From assembly GCF_030816915.1 (NCBI RefSeq), contig NZ_JAUSYN010000002.1, positions 2,865,501-2,929,500 of the forward strand: a DNA stretch of 64,000 bases, given 5' to 3'. Shown here in pieces: positions 47,270 through 58,619 of this stretch (position 1 is its first letter; the number at the start of each line of letters is the position of its first letter). This DNA is from Streptomyces sp. B3I8 (GTDB lineage Bacteria > Actinomycetota > Actinomycetes > Streptomycetales > Streptomycetaceae). Below the pieces are notes generated by a model that made no database searches, was not told the DNA's origin, and saw nothing but the letters and a program-made list of their open reading frames with translations. The position numbers and the translations under genes are program-made.

Positions 47270-48105
47270 CCTCCCCGACGCCGCCCGTGCCCCCGATGCC
47301 CTCGGTACCTCCCGCGCATCCCACGCCCGAGACCGTGCTGTTGAAGACCCTGCGGGTCCAGCGGAGCGGTGCGGTGCTCTCGATCGAGCTGAACACGCCC
47401 GAGGACGGCAACCTCGTCACCGACCAGATGCTCGACGACCTGCTGACCGTGCTCGACGGCCAGGAGCCCGGCGTGCGGGTGGTCGTCCTGTCCGGTGCGG
47501 GCGAGGACTTCTGCCTCGGCGGGGACCGCGCCGAGCTCGCCGGGCACCTGGCCGAGGACCCGGGCGGCGCCGGGGTGCGTGCCTACGGCAACCGGGCGCG
47601 GCGGGTCTGCGAGGCGCTGACCCAGAACCCGGCGGTCACCGTCGCGGCGGTGCACGGCCGGGTGATCGGAGCGGGGTTCGCGCTCGCCCTCGCCTGCGAT
47701 CTGCGGGCCGGGGCGGACACCGCGACCTTCCGGCTCCCGGAGCTCGCGCTCGGGGTGCCGGCCGCGTGGGGCGGGCTGCTGCCGCGGCTGCTCAGCGAGG
47801 TGGGGCCCGCGCGGGCGCGGGAACTGGTGCTGACGGGGCGGGAGTTCGGAGCGGCGGAGGCGCTGGAGCTGTCGCTGCTGCAACGGGTCGTGCCGTGGGC
47901 GGAGCTGGACGCGGCGGTGGCCGCGTGGACGCGGCCGGTGGTGCGGAGGCCGGAGGGTGCGTTGCGGGTGACCAAGGCGTTGCTCAACGCGTACGGGGTG
48001 GGGGCGCGGTTGGCGGATGCCACCGGGTTGGATGCGGAGTTGCTGGCGGCGGTGCTCGCCAACGACCAGCACGGCTCGGGCCGCCGTACGGGGCATCTTC
48101 TGTGA
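47266..48105 (+). CDS. Enoyl-CoA hydratase/isomerase-family protein
   Basis: A 279-residue crotonase-fold protein. The oxyanion loops GAGEDFCLGGDRAEL and GRVIGAGFALALACDLR are present. Both usual acidic positions are kept, in LPELALGVPAAWGG and ARELVLTG. The reaction cannot be named more closely. A Pro-rich extension of about 20 residues precedes the domain. ATG at 47266 overlaps the P450 stop. Pairing with a P450 suggests a small lipid- or metabolite-modifying unit. Confidence 0.88.
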   Translation: MTSPTPPVPPMPSVPPAHPTPETVLLKTLRVQRSGAVLSIELNTPEDGNLVTDQMLDDLLTVLDGQEPGVRVVVLSGAGEDFCLGGDRAELAGHLAEDPGGAGVRAYGNRARRVCEALTQNPAVTVAAVHGRVIGAGFALALACDLRAGADTATFRLPELALGVPAAWGGLLPRLLSEVGPARARELVLTGREFGAAEALELSLLQRVVPWAELDAAVAAWTRPVVRRPEGALRVTKALLNAYGVGARLADATGLDAELLAAVLANDQHGSGRRTGHLL

Positions 48106-48259
48106 CGGGGGGTGCGCACGGGGTTTTTTCGCCCCCGCCGCCGCCCCTGCCCTTCCCGTCCCCTCGAGCGGCTTCGCCCCTTCTCCCCCGGGCGCCTGGT
48201 GGGGTGGGGGGTGCGGGTTCGTCGGCGGGTGCGGTTCGTGGGTGGTTGCTCGCGCGGTA

Positions 48260-48317
48260 CCCCGCGCCCGTGAAGCAAAAGCCGGGGGGCGCCCCCTGGC
48301 TTTCGAGGGGCGCGGGG
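48260..48317. repeat. Streptomyces-type repeat hairpin
   Basis: Nested inverted repeats: CCCCGCGCCC (48260-48269) with 48308-48317, AAAGCC (48278-48283) with 48298-48303, and GGGGGC/GCCCCC meeting at 48290/48291. It is followed by AACTGCGCGACAAGCCACGA. This combination is, from memory, a dispersed intergenic repeat of streptomycetes. It may end the P450/crotonase unit. Confidence 0.65.
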
Positions 48318-48336
48318 AACTGCGCGACAAGCCACG

Positions 48337-48504
48337 ACACGCCCGCACCCGCCGACGGACCCGCACCCCCGAGCTGTGACGCACCCGCACCCGCCGACGG
48401 ACCCGCACCCCCGAGCTGTGACACGCCCGCACCCGCCGACGGACCCGCACCCCCGAGCTGTGACGCACCCGCACCCGCCGACGGACCCGCACCCCCGAGC
48501 TGTG
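48337..48504. repeat. Four tandem 42-bp repeats
   Basis: The block GAGCTGTG recurs at 48371, 48413, 48455 and 48497, exactly 42 bases apart, within near-identical units containing CCGCCGACGGACCCGCACCC. A partial fifth unit runs into the LuxR stop. The units carry in-frame TGA on the plus strand and are not part of a recognisable gene. The region 48106-48336 before them has no gene. Confidence 0.88.
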
Positions 48505-48512
48505 ACGCGCCC

Positions 48513-49187
48513 TCACCCGTCGACAGGGCTCGCCCTGTCCAGCAGGCCCGTGCGGGCGGCCAGGGCCGCCGCCTCCAGCCGGCTGCCGACGCCGAGTTTC
48601 ATCAGCACCCGCTGCACGTGCGTGCGCGCCGTGCTCGGGGCTATGCCCATGCCCGCCGCGATCAGCCGGGTGTCCTCGCCGTCGGCGACCCGGACCAGTA
48701 CCTCCACCTCGCGGGGCGTCAGCATCGCGAGGAGCCGCTGGCCCTCGTCGTCCGGCTGGGCGGCGGGGTTGAGGAGTTCGGCGAACGCCCCCTGCAGCAG
48801 CAGCGGTGCCACCGCCGCCTCGCCCGCCCGCGCCTTCATGATCGCCCGCTCGACGCCCTCGATCCGCTCGTCGTGCCGTACGTAGCCTGACGCGCCCGCC
48901 GCGAACGCCGCCGCGATGCCGCGGGGGTTGGGTACCGGGCCGAGCACCACCACCGCCACCTGCGGACGTTCCCGCTTGATCCGCGCCACCGGGTCGAACG
49001 CGCCCGGCGCGGCCGGCGCGGCCGTGCCCAGCAGGCACACCTCCGGTGCGCGCGTGATCACCAGTTCCGCCGCCCCCGCGGCGGGCGCCGCCGCGGCGAG
49101 CACCCGGTGCCCGCGCAGCTTCAGCGCCGAGGCCAGCGCCTCGGCCAGCAGCCGGTGGTCATCGACCACCATCAGCCGCACTCCCAT
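48513..49187 (-). CDS. Atypical LuxR/NarL-type response regulator
   Basis: A 224-residue protein. The receiver-like domain keeps the acidic pair (MVVDDHRLLAEAL), but the phosphoacceptor position reads VCLLGTAAPA with Gly in place of Asp, and the Lys region reads GYVRHDE. The C-terminal helix-turn-helix is regular (LTPREVEVLVRVADGEDTRLIAAGMGIAPSTARTHVQRVLMKLGV). It probably does not use phosphorylation. ATG at 49187. No kinase is adjacent. Confidence 0.85.
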   Translation of the reverse strand: MGVRLMVVDDHRLLAEALASALKLRGHRVLAAAAPAAGAAELVITRAPEVCLLGTAAPAAPGAFDPVARIKRERPQVAVVVLGPVPNPRGIAAAFAAGASGYVRHDERIEGVERAIMKARAGEAAVAPLLLQGAFAELLNPAAQPDDEGQRLLAMLTPREVEVLVRVADGEDTRLIAAGMGIAPSTARTHVQRVLMKLGVGSRLEAAALAARTGLLDRASPVDG

Positions 49188-49406
49188 TGAGCAACCCCCC
49201 AGTCACCCCAGTCCCCCAACGGATGCCCACTGTGGATGCCCATCGATCCCCGCGGTCGGAAAGACCCCGCTCGGCAACCCCGTTCTGTCTGCTCCCGGAA
49301 GCTACACGCTTGTTCGACGTTGCGCTCCCCCTGGCGCCCAGAACTGCCCGGATTGCCGAAAAGCCCTCCCCGGGCGGGCGCGGCACGGTAAGCGATCACG
49401 CGAAAA

Positions 49407-49433
49407 GGCCCCGCCCCCAACTGGGGCGGGGCC
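49407..49433 (-). terminator. Rho-independent terminator of the first beta-propeller gene
   Basis: An 11-bp stem (49407-49417 with 49423-49433) and a five-base loop, followed on the minus strand by TTTT, a rare true U tract in this genome. Confidence 0.85.
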
Positions 49434-49465
49434 GGGCGCGCGCACTCCCGCGCGCGCCTCGCGGA

Positions 49466-51541
49466 CTACTTCGCGCCGAAGCCGAGCGCGGTGTACTCCT
49501 TCTCGCCGGCCGAGTACGGCTTGCTGATCAGGTCCTTGCCGAAGAACAGCCGGCCGTCGCCGTAGAGCAGCTCCGAGGTCTTCGGGACCATGCTGCTGAC
49601 GGCGCGGATCACCGACTGCGAGTCCGGGGTCTCCAGCAGCTTGGTCGACTTCAGGGACGTGCCGTCGACCGACACCACCTGGGCGCCCTTGTCGTACGGG
49701 CCGTCCTTGTAGGCGAGGATGCTGTCGCCGTCCATGCGGATCGGGAAGATGTCGTAGCCGTCACCGGCGTCGATCTTGTCGCCGGTGGTCTTCCCCGTGG
49801 CCAGCGAGAACGCGATGATCTCGTTGGTCCGGCTGAAGTCTCCCGAGCCGTCGTGCTCCTTGGTCGGCACATACAGCTTGTCGTTGCCGACCGTGATGGC
49901 GTGGCAGTCCTCGACCAGGTTCACGCCGCAGTCGTGCTCGTACTTGCCGTCCTCGAGCGTGATCTTCGTACGCAGTCCGCCCTTGTCGTCCAGCGAGAAG
50001 ACGTCCGTGACACCGCTCGCGGTGATCTCACCGGAGTCCACGCCGAAGACGACCGGCCTGGTGGAGATGACCTTGGCGTTGTCGATGCCGGCGGGCAGCT
50101 TGTACTCCCACTTCACGGCGCCCGACGTGGAGTCCAGGAGCTGCACCGAGTAGCGCTCGTTGCCGAAGTCGCCGCACTTGCGCACGGCCACGAGCTGCTC
50201 GCCGCCGGCGTAGCCCTCGTCCTGGCAGTCGGCCACCTTGGGCTGCCACAGCACCTTGCCGGAGCTCAGGTCGAAGGCCGCGCCGCCGTTGTACCCGCCG
50301 CCGACGGCGAGGGTGGTGCCGGAGATCGTGGCCTCCTTGAACTGCACCTTCGCGCCGCTCACGGCGACGCTCTTGCTCCACAGCTTCTTGCCGGTGGCCA
50401 CCTCGAACGCCGTGATCTCGGTGCACGGGTGGTAGTCCTTGGCGTTCTTCCGCCTCGCCGACTCGCTGATCACCGCGGCGACGCCGTCCGAGCCGGTCGT
50501 ACGGGTGCCGGCACAGGTCTGGCCGGGCAGGTCCAGCGTCCACTTGGTGGTACCGGAGTCCGCGTCGTAGCCGACGATTCTGTTGACGGCGGCCTTGGCG
50601 TAGACGGAACCGCTCAGCCAGGAGCCGGCGACGCTGTCGATCTCGTTCTTGTCCGTGATCTTCGGCGCCGGAAGCTGGAAGAGGACCTTGGCGGACGGGT
50701 TCGCGGGCGCCTTCTCGCCGCCGTTGCTCCCGCCGGTGGAGCCGTTGTCGCCCTTGCCGCCCTTGTCGCCACCCTTGCCGCCGGAGTCGGAGGCGGTCTT
50801 CTCGTGGTCGTCGCTCCCGCCGGAGGTGGCGTAGATGACGCCGCCGCCGACGATCAGCGCGATCGCGGCGACCGCCGCGACGACGATCCACAGCACCTTC
50901 CGGTTCCGTCCGCCGCCGGCCTGCGGCTGCATCGGCACGGTGGGCGGCTGGTAACCGCCGTACCCCGGCTGCGGACCGGGGAAGCCGTACCCGGGCTGCG
51001 GCTGGCCGTAACCCTGCTGCCCGTAGCCCTGCTGCTGTCCGTACGGCGGGGGCTGCTGAACCGGGTAGCCGTAGCCGGGCTGCTGCGGCGGGGCGGGCTG
51101 CGGGTAGCCGTACCCGGGTGCCGGCTGCGGGTAGCCGTAACCGGGGCCCTGCGGGGGCGTGGGCGGGGGCGGCGGTGTCTGGCCCGGCGGGGTGACCGGG
51201 GGCGCGCCGGGCGGAGCGGCCGGCGGGGCCGGGGGCGCGCCGAAGCCACCCGCGGGCGGGGGCTGCGGGGCACCGAAGCCCTGCGGGGGCGGGGGCTGCG
51301 GAGTGCCCTGGGGCGGTCCCTGCGGCGGTCCTTGGGGTGCCGGGGGCGCGCCGAAGCCCGGCGGTGCGGGCGGCGGGTCCTGCGGGGCCGGGGCGGCGGC
51401 CGGGGTTCCCGGCGCCTGCGGGGTCTCCGGAGTACCCGGGGTCTCCGGGGCGTCGGGGGCCTTCTTCTTCAGCGGGTCCTGCGGGGCACCGGAGTCCCCC
51501 GAAGGCGGCTGGTGCGGAGGCGGGGGCGGCGGCTGGCTCAT
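49466..51541 (-). CDS. Membrane-anchored PQQ-like beta-propeller protein
   Basis: A 691-residue protein. Residues 1-215 are Pro/Gly/Gln/Tyr-rich (repeating GYGYPQPAP-like units). A single hydrophobic segment (WIVVAAVAAIALIVGGGVIYA) follows, then a Ser/Gly/Lys linker, and residues about 285-691 form an external propeller of PQQ-like blades (WTLDLPGQT, GKKLWSKSV, SGKVLWQPK, GAVKWEYKL). Such proteins in actinobacteria often have Ser/Thr kinase relatives, but no kinase domain is here. ATG at 51541. Downstream of a close paralogue. Confidence 0.82.
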   Translation of the reverse strand: MSQPPPPPPHQPPSGDSGAPQDPLKKKAPDAPETPGTPETPQAPGTPAAAPAPQDPPPAPPGFGAPPAPQGPPQGPPQGTPQPPPPQGFGAPQPPPAGGFGAPPAPPAAPPGAPPVTPPGQTPPPPPTPPQGPGYGYPQPAPGYGYPQPAPPQQPGYGYPVQQPPPYGQQQGYGQQGYGQPQPGYGFPGPQPGYGGYQPPTVPMQPQAGGGRNRKVLWIVVAAVAAIALIVGGGVIYATSGGSDDHEKTASDSGGKGGDKGGKGDNGSTGGSNGGEKAPANPSAKVLFQLPAPKITDKNEIDSVAGSWLSGSVYAKAAVNRIVGYDADSGTTKWTLDLPGQTCAGTRTTGSDGVAAVISESARRKNAKDYHPCTEITAFEVATGKKLWSKSVAVSGAKVQFKEATISGTTLAVGGGYNGGAAFDLSSGKVLWQPKVADCQDEGYAGGEQLVAVRKCGDFGNERYSVQLLDSTSGAVKWEYKLPAGIDNAKVISTRPVVFGVDSGEITASGVTDVFSLDDKGGLRTKITLEDGKYEHDCGVNLVEDCHAITVGNDKLYVPTKEHDGSGDFSRTNEIIAFSLATGKTTGDKIDAGDGYDIFPIRMDGDSILAYKDGPYDKGAQVVSVDGTSLKSTKLLETPDSQSVIRAVSSMVPKTSELLYGDGRLFFGKDLISKPYSAGEKEYTALGFGAK

Positions 51542-51665
51542 GGCGTGGGTTTCCTCGTGGGTACGGACGACGGGGACGACGAAGGCGACGGGAACGACGG
51601 CTACGACAAGGGCAACAGAGGACGGCGACGGCAGCCGCGGGGACCCGAGGGCCCGCGGCCGCCGG

Positions 51666-53540
51666 TCACTTGCCGTAGGCGAGCATCAGCTTCTGCTTGG
51701 TCTCGGAGTTGCCGTTCAGCCGGCCCGTGGAGAGGTAGAAACGGCCGTCCACGTACGCGATGTCACGGGAGTAGAAGCCGTTCTCGATCTCGGCGGTGCC
51801 CTGCGGGTTCCGCAGCAGGGTGCTCGGCCGGTGGCTGCCGCCGCCCGTCGGCACGGACACCACCCGGCCGCCGGCCTCGTACGTCGGCTCGACGTAGGCG
51901 TACAGCGCGGCGCCCTCGGTCCGCATCGGCAGCATCGAGGAGTCGGCCGGGGACTTCGTCCGCCACTTCTCCTTGCCGGTGTCCAGGCTGATCGCGACGA
52001 TCTCGTTGGCGCCGGTCTTGGCCTCGGTCGGCAGGTAGAGGGTGCCGGCGTCGGCCGTGACGCCGGTGCAGCCCTGGAGGTCGCGCTCCAGGATGGCCCA
52101 GCCGCACTCGGGGGCGAAGGACTCGTTCACGTCCACCTGGGAGCGGACCGAGCCGTCGTTCTTCAGCGTGGAGATGTTCCACTTCTTGTTGTCCTCGTCG
52201 GTGAGGTACAGGACCAACGGGGCGACGGAGTACGTCCGCGCGACCGACCAGCCCTTGGGGATCTTCCTCGTCCACCGGGCCTTGCCGGTCTTCGGGTCCA
52301 GCTCCTGCACCTCGTCGTGCTCCTTGGAGGTGGACGCGGCGCAGGAGGAGACGGCGATCAGCTTCGCACCGCCGGCGAACGCCGAGGGGAAGCAGGCGGC
52401 GCCGTACTTCTTCTTGTCCCACAGCTTCTTGCCGGACCGCACGTCGTACGCCGTACCGGACTGGGAGCGGCCGACCATCAGCGTGTCCCCGGTGAGGGAC
52501 ACCTCCAGGGAGCGCGTGCTGTCGAACAGCTCGCCCTCGGAGACCTTCGTGCTCCAGCCCTTCTTGCCGGTGACGAGGTCGATCTGCTGGAGCTGGTTGC
52601 ACGTGGCGTTGTCACTGACGCCGTTCATGTAGGCGACGACGACCTTGTTGTCGTCGGTCTTCTGGTGGGTCACCGCGCAGATCTTCTGCGGGAAGGTGAC
52701 CGGGTCCCAGGCGGCCTCGCCGGTGGCGACGTCGTAGGCCTCGACCTCCTTGTAGACCGCCTTCACGGCCGTCTTCCCCGTGATCCACATGCCGGGCGCG
52801 TCCGCGCCGTCGCCGGGGGCCTTGGGGGCCTGCTTGTACCAGAGGACCTTCGCCTCGCCGTCCTTGCGGCCCTCGTTGAGGTTCTCCGGATCCGCGCCGC
52901 CGCCTCCGCCGCCGTCGCCCTTGTCGACCGGGGACTCGCTCGCGGAGGCGGTCGCCGTGCCGCTCCTGTGCGCGACGGGCTTCTTGTCGTCGTCATCGCC
53001 GCCGCCACCGCCACTCACGGCCCACACCGTGCCGCCGACGACCAGCAGCAGCGCCACGGCGGCGCCGACGAGCAGCGCGGGCTTCCCCTTGAACGGGTTC
53101 CGGCCACCCCCGCCGGCCGGCGGGGGTGTGGGCGCGCCGGGGAAGTGCGGCGGCTGCTGCGGATAGCCGTAACCGGGCTGCGGCGGGGCGCCGTACGGCC
53201 CCGGCTGGGCCGGGGTCTGCTGGTACGGGCCCGGCTGGGCGTACGGACCGGGCTGGGCGTACGGTCCCGGCTGCTGGGGCGGGGTGGCACCGTACGGGCC
53301 CGGCTGCGGCTGCGGTTGGGCCTGGGGCGCGTAGGGTCCGGCCGGCTGCTGCGGGTAGCCGTACCCGGGCTGCGGCGGGGCGGGCGGTGCCTGCGGGGGC
53401 TGGGGTACCTGCGGGGGCTGGGGCGCGGAGGGCTGCCGTGGATCCTGCGGGGCGCCGAAGCCGCCCTGCGGTGGCTGCGGTTGCTGTCCCCGCGGTGTTC
53501 CGTCGCCGCCCTGCGGCGACGGCTCGCTCGGCTGAGTCAT
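51666..53540 (-). CDS. Membrane-anchored PQQ-like beta-propeller protein (paralogue)
   Basis: A 624-residue protein with the same plan: Pro/Gln/Gly-rich cytoplasmic part to about residue 150, hydrophobic segment (ALLVGAAVALLLVVGGTVWAV), acidic/Lys/Gly linker, and an external propeller (GEAAWDPV, GKKGWSTKV, SGKKLWDKK, GKARWTRKI, GKEKWRTKS). Four or more Cys suggest disulfides. Ends 124 bases before the next paralogue start. Tandem duplication is evident from shared blade order and Cys positions. Confidence 0.82.
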   Translation of the reverse strand: MTQPSEPSPQGGDGTPRGQQPQPPQGGFGAPQDPRQPSAPQPPQVPQPPQAPPAPPQPGYGYPQQPAGPYAPQAQPQPQPGPYGATPPQQPGPYAQPGPYAQPGPYQQTPAQPGPYGAPPQPGYGYPQQPPHFPGAPTPPPAGGGGRNPFKGKPALLVGAAVALLLVVGGTVWAVSGGGGGDDDDKKPVAHRSGTATASASESPVDKGDGGGGGGADPENLNEGRKDGEAKVLWYKQAPKAPGDGADAPGMWITGKTAVKAVYKEVEAYDVATGEAAWDPVTFPQKICAVTHQKTDDNKVVVAYMNGVSDNATCNQLQQIDLVTGKKGWSTKVSEGELFDSTRSLEVSLTGDTLMVGRSQSGTAYDVRSGKKLWDKKKYGAACFPSAFAGGAKLIAVSSCAASTSKEHDEVQELDPKTGKARWTRKIPKGWSVARTYSVAPLVLYLTDEDNKKWNISTLKNDGSVRSQVDVNESFAPECGWAILERDLQGCTGVTADAGTLYLPTEAKTGANEIVAISLDTGKEKWRTKSPADSSMLPMRTEGAALYAYVEPTYEAGGRVVSVPTGGGSHRPSTLLRNPQGTAEIENGFYSRDIAYVDGRFYLSTGRLNGNSETKQKLMLAYGK

Positions 53541-53846
53541 CAGCGCCTTCCCCCCTTTTTCACCGCGTGGCGCCGTACTCGACAGCGATCGTTTCCCGCC
53601 ACAGCAGTGCTTCTCAGACGATTCTCACTCCGGCCCTTTCTATCACCGCCCCGAGGCAACCCGACCGGCCGGTCACCCCCTGTTCCCAAGGGAGGACCGG
53701 TCCGTGATGGGGTCGTTACTCGCCTTCACCGCTCGGGCACAGAGCGTGCACCGCGCACCCTGCAGACGGCGACGGGACCGCCGAAGCGCCGTGGAAGGGC
53801 CGTTGAAGGGCCCGGCCGGTGGAGGGCCGGTGGAGGGCCGTCGGGG
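53541..53846. other. Intergenic region between propeller and ABC-F genes
   Basis: 306 bases without a convincing gene. The promoter of the propeller pair must lie at the left side. Near the right end there are four tandem-like GAGGGCC or GAAGGGCC blocks (53794-53840), which could form alternative hairpins after the ABC-F stop. Confidence 0.4.
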
Positions 53847-55673
<1,827 letters not shown>

Positions 55674-55855
55674 TTCACTCCTGATCGGGGACCCGGGGGA
55701 CGTGATCGACAGGTGAACTCGATCAGCCTTCAAGCGTAGGCCCTGCGGTGCTGGTGGCGGGGCGTGCGGTCCACGTCACTCTTTGTGAGGACACGGGCGC
55801 GAAAGGACCGCTACCGTGGAAGTCAGGCAGCAGGATCCCGTCCATGGGAGGAACC

Positions 55856-56449
55856 ATGACCGCCGAGCCCGTAGAGCAGCGTTGCCACTGGCCGATGCCC
55901 CCGATGGACGGCTACACCGTGGACGACCTGTTCACGCTGCCTGATCTCCCGCCGCACACCGAGTTGATCGACGGGAGCCTGGTCTTCGTGAGTCCGCAGC
56001 GAGATTTCCACACCATCGCCATCGATCTGCTGGTGAACGGGTTGCGCCGCACGTTGCCGCCGGACCTGAAGGTCCGCCGCGAGATGACCGTCGTACTCGA
56101 CAGCCGCAACGGTTTCGAGCCGGACATCTGTGTGCTGCGGGCCGACGCCGTGAAGGGCAGGAGCCAGACCCGTTTCGAGGCCGCCGACGTGCTGCTCGCC
56201 GTCGAGGTCGTCTCGCCGGACTCCGAGGCCCGCGACCGGGACACCAAGCCGTTCAAGTACGCCGCCGCGGGCATTCCGCACTTCTGGCTGGTGGAGATGG
56301 CGGGTGAGACGGACCACCCCGTCGTCCAGGTCTACGAACGCGGTGGGGCGACCGGAACCTATGCGCTGACGGGCATCCACCACGAACACGTCAAGCTCAC
56401 CGCGCCCTACGACATCGACATCGACCTGACCGCCATCGACGAACTCTGA
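55856..56449 (+). CDS. Uma2-family (DUF820) PD-(D/E)XK protein
   Basis: A 197-residue protein: TVDDLFTLPDLPPHTELIDG at the N-terminus, FEPDICVLRAD (Asp of the nuclease core), then LLAVEVVSPDSEARDRDTKP (E-x-V instead of E-x-K, as usual in Uma2 proteins) and FKYAAAGIPHFWLV. Uma2 genes are numerous in actinobacteria and cyanobacteria; their function is unknown. ATG at 55856 has GGGAGG four bases before it. Confidence 0.88.
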   Translation: MTAEPVEQRCHWPMPPMDGYTVDDLFTLPDLPPHTELIDGSLVFVSPQRDFHTIAIDLLVNGLRRTLPPDLKVRREMTVVLDSRNGFEPDICVLRADAVKGRSQTRFEAADVLLAVEVVSPDSEARDRDTKPFKYAAAGIPHFWLVEMAGETDHPVVQVYERGGATGTYALTGIHHEHVKLTAPYDIDIDLTAIDEL

Positions 56450-56459
56450 GTCCCGCCCG

Positions 56460-57356
56460 TCACGACAGCACCGTCGCCCCCGGCGCCGGTGCTGTCGTCG
56501 TGCGGGCCGTGCGGCAGGTACCGGAGCCGAGCAGGGCTTCGGCCACCGTCGTCGCCGTCTCCGCGTCGGGGGCCAGGAACGCCGTCGTCGGGCCCGAGCC
56601 GGAGACCAGGGCCGCCAGGGCCCCGGCCCCGCGGCCGGCCGCGAGGGTGTCGGCCAGGGCGGGGCGCAGCGAGAGCGCGGCGGGCTGGAGGTCGTTGGTG
56701 AGCGCGGCGGCCAGGGCCGTGGCGTCGCCCTTGGCCAGGGCGGACAACAGGGCGTCGGAGGCCACCGGTTCGGGGACGTCCGTGCCCTCGGTCAGCCGGT
56801 CGAACTCGCGGTAGACCGCCGGGGTGGAGAGCCCGCCGTCGGCGACCGCGAACACCCAGTGGAAGGTGCCGCCCACCTCCAGCGGCCGCAGCCGCTCCCC
56901 GCGTCCGGTGCCCAGTGCCGCCCCGCCGACCAGGGAGAACGGCACGTCGCTGCCCAACTCGGCGCAGATCTCGAGGAGTTCCTCGCGGGGGGCGTGCGTG
57001 CCCCAGAGCGCGTCGCAGGCCACCAGTGCGCCGGCCGCGTCCGCGCTGCCGCCCGCCATGCCGCCGGCGACCGGGATGTCCTTGGCGAGGTGGAGGTGGA
57101 CGGCGGGCTCGACGCCGTACCGCCCGGCGAGGGCGCGGGCGGCCCGCGCGGCCAGGTTCGACTCGTCCAGCGGGACCTGGTCGGCGTCGGGGCCCGCGCA
57201 GGTCAGGCGCAGGGAGGCGGCGGGGGCGGCGGTGACCTCGTCGTACAGGCCGACGGCGAGGAAGACGTTGGCGAGGTCGTGGAACCCGTCGGGGCGGGCG
57301 GCGCCCACCGCGAGCTGGACGTTGACCTTGGCGGGGACGCGGACGGTGACGCTCAC
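56460..57356 (-). CDS. ispE: 4-Diphosphocytidyl-2-C-methyl-D-erythritol kinase
   Basis: Fourth step after DXP in the MEP isoprenoid pathway. The 298 residues are a GHMP kinase: [21 protein letters not shown] at the start (Lys, Asn and His of the substrate site), [17 protein letters not shown] as ATP loop, and [13 protein letters not shown] near the end. GTG at 57356 overlaps the ksgA stop by four bases. The ksgA-ispE pairing is conserved in actinobacteria. Confidence 0.95.
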   Translation of the reverse strand: MSVTVRVPAKVNVQLAVGAARPDGFHDLANVFLAVGLYDEVTAAPAASLRLTCAGPDADQVPLDESNLAARAARALAGRYGVEPAVHLHLAKDIPVAGGMAGGSADAAGALVACDALWGTHAPREELLEICAELGSDVPFSLVGGAALGTGRGERLRPLEVGGTFHWVFAVADGGLSTPAVYREFDRLTEGTDVPEPVASDALLSALAKGDATALAAALTNDLQPAALSLRPALADTLAAGRGAGALAALVSGSGPTTAFLAPDAETATTVAEALLGSGTCRTARTTTAPAPGATVLS

Positions 57357-58327
57357 TGGCTGCCGGGCTCCTTGTGCGGGGCGTGATCCTGCGCGAGGTG
57401 ATCGTGCGGTGTGCGGGGTGCGCGCGGGGCATGCTCACGGGCTGCGCGCGGGGCGTGGGGCGCGCGCGGGCCGTGTTCCGCGATGCGGGCGAACTCCTCC
57501 ACGGTCAGGGACTCGCCGCGGGCCTGCGGGGAGACGCCCGCGGCGACGAGCGCGGCCTCGGCGCCGGCCGGTGACCCGGCCCAGCCGGCGAGGGCGGCCC
57601 GCAGGGTCTTGCGGCGCTGCGCGAAGGCCGCGTCGACGACGGCGAAGACCTCGGCCTTGGCGGCGGTGGTCCTCACCGGCTCGGTGCGGCGGGTGAGGGA
57701 GGCGAGTCCGCTGTCGACGTTCGGCGCGGGCCAGAAGACGTTGCGGCCGATGGAGCCGGCCCGCTTGACCTCGGCGTACCAGTTCGCCTTGACCGAGGGC
57801 ACGCCGTACACCTTGGAACCGGGCCCGGCGGCCAGCCGGTCGGCGACCTCGGCCTGCACCATCACCAGCGTGCGCTCGATGCTCGGGAACGTGTCGAGCA
57901 TGTGCAGCAGGACGGGCACGGCCACGTTGTACGGCAGGTTGGCGACGAGCGCGGTCGGGGCGGGGCCCGGCAGCCCGGTGACGTGCAGGGCGTCGCGGTG
58001 CACGAGCGTGAAGCGGTCGGCGCGGTCCGGCATCCGGGCGGCGACGGTGGCGGGCAGCGCGCCCGCGAGCACGTCGTCGATCTCGACGGCGGTGACGCGG
58101 TCGGCGGTCTCCAGCAGGGCGAGGGTGAGCGAGCCGAGTCCGGGCCCCACCTCCACGACGACGTCCGTCGGCCGCACCTCGGCGGTCCGGACGATGCGCC
58201 GCACGGTATTGGCGTCGATGACGAAGTTCTGCCCGCGCTGCTTGGTGGGCCGCACGCCGAGCGCGCCCGCGAGCTCACGGACGTCGGCGGGCCCGAGGAG
58301 GGGGTCGGGAGGGGAGGGGTTGCTCAC
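57353..58327 (-). CDS. ksgA: 16S rRNA adenine N6-dimethyltransferase (KsgA/RsmA)
   Basis: Dimethylates two adjacent adenines near the 3' end of 16S rRNA during small-subunit assembly. The 324 residues begin the domain with [19 protein letters not shown], then [18 protein letters not shown] (SAM site) and [18 protein letters not shown] (NLPY catalytic motif). The last about 45 residues (beginning [20 protein letters not shown]) are a low-complexity His/Ala/Pro/Arg tail not seen in most homologues. GTG at 58327. First of a coupled pair with ispE. Confidence 0.95.
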   Translation of the reverse strand: MSNPSPPDPLLGPADVRELAGALGVRPTKQRGQNFVIDANTVRRIVRTAEVRPTDVVVEVGPGLGSLTLALLETADRVTAVEIDDVLAGALPATVAARMPDRADRFTLVHRDALHVTGLPGPAPTALVANLPYNVAVPVLLHMLDTFPSIERTLVMVQAEVADRLAAGPGSKVYGVPSVKANWYAEVKRAGSIGRNVFWPAPNVDSGLASLTRRTEPVRTTAAKAEVFAVVDAAFAQRRKTLRAALAGWAGSPAGAEAALVAAGVSPQARGESLTVEEFARIAEHGPRAPHAPRAAREHAPRAPRTPHDHLAQDHAPHKEPGSQ

Positions 58328-58619
58328 GGCGACAAGGGTACGGGGCGGGCATGAGCCGTACGGGCGCGCGGCGGGTCGGGGAGTGCGACCGGTGGCGCCC
58401 CATGCGGGGGCAAAGCCGTCGCGCGGTCAGGCAAAGGCGCAGGTGACCGCCGGGGCATCCGGCAACGGACCGGTCAAATCGGCACCAACCTTCGACAGGC
58501 CCCCTGCACCGGCACGGTCCCCGGGCGTCCACTGGAACGTGGGACGGCACCCCGTCCCACGCCCACGGCGGGCGCCACCCGCCGGGCGGCTGTCCCCGGA
58601 CAGGCCAAGAGGAGCCGGC

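Noticed and set aside
41575..48105. Biosynthetic gene cluster (two P450s and a crotonase)
   Set aside because: No synthase, tailoring set or resistance gene is present; the first P450 belongs to a conservon.
48337..48504. 42-bp repeats as a CRISPR array
   Set aside because: Units are contiguous with no unique spacers and no cas genes nearby.
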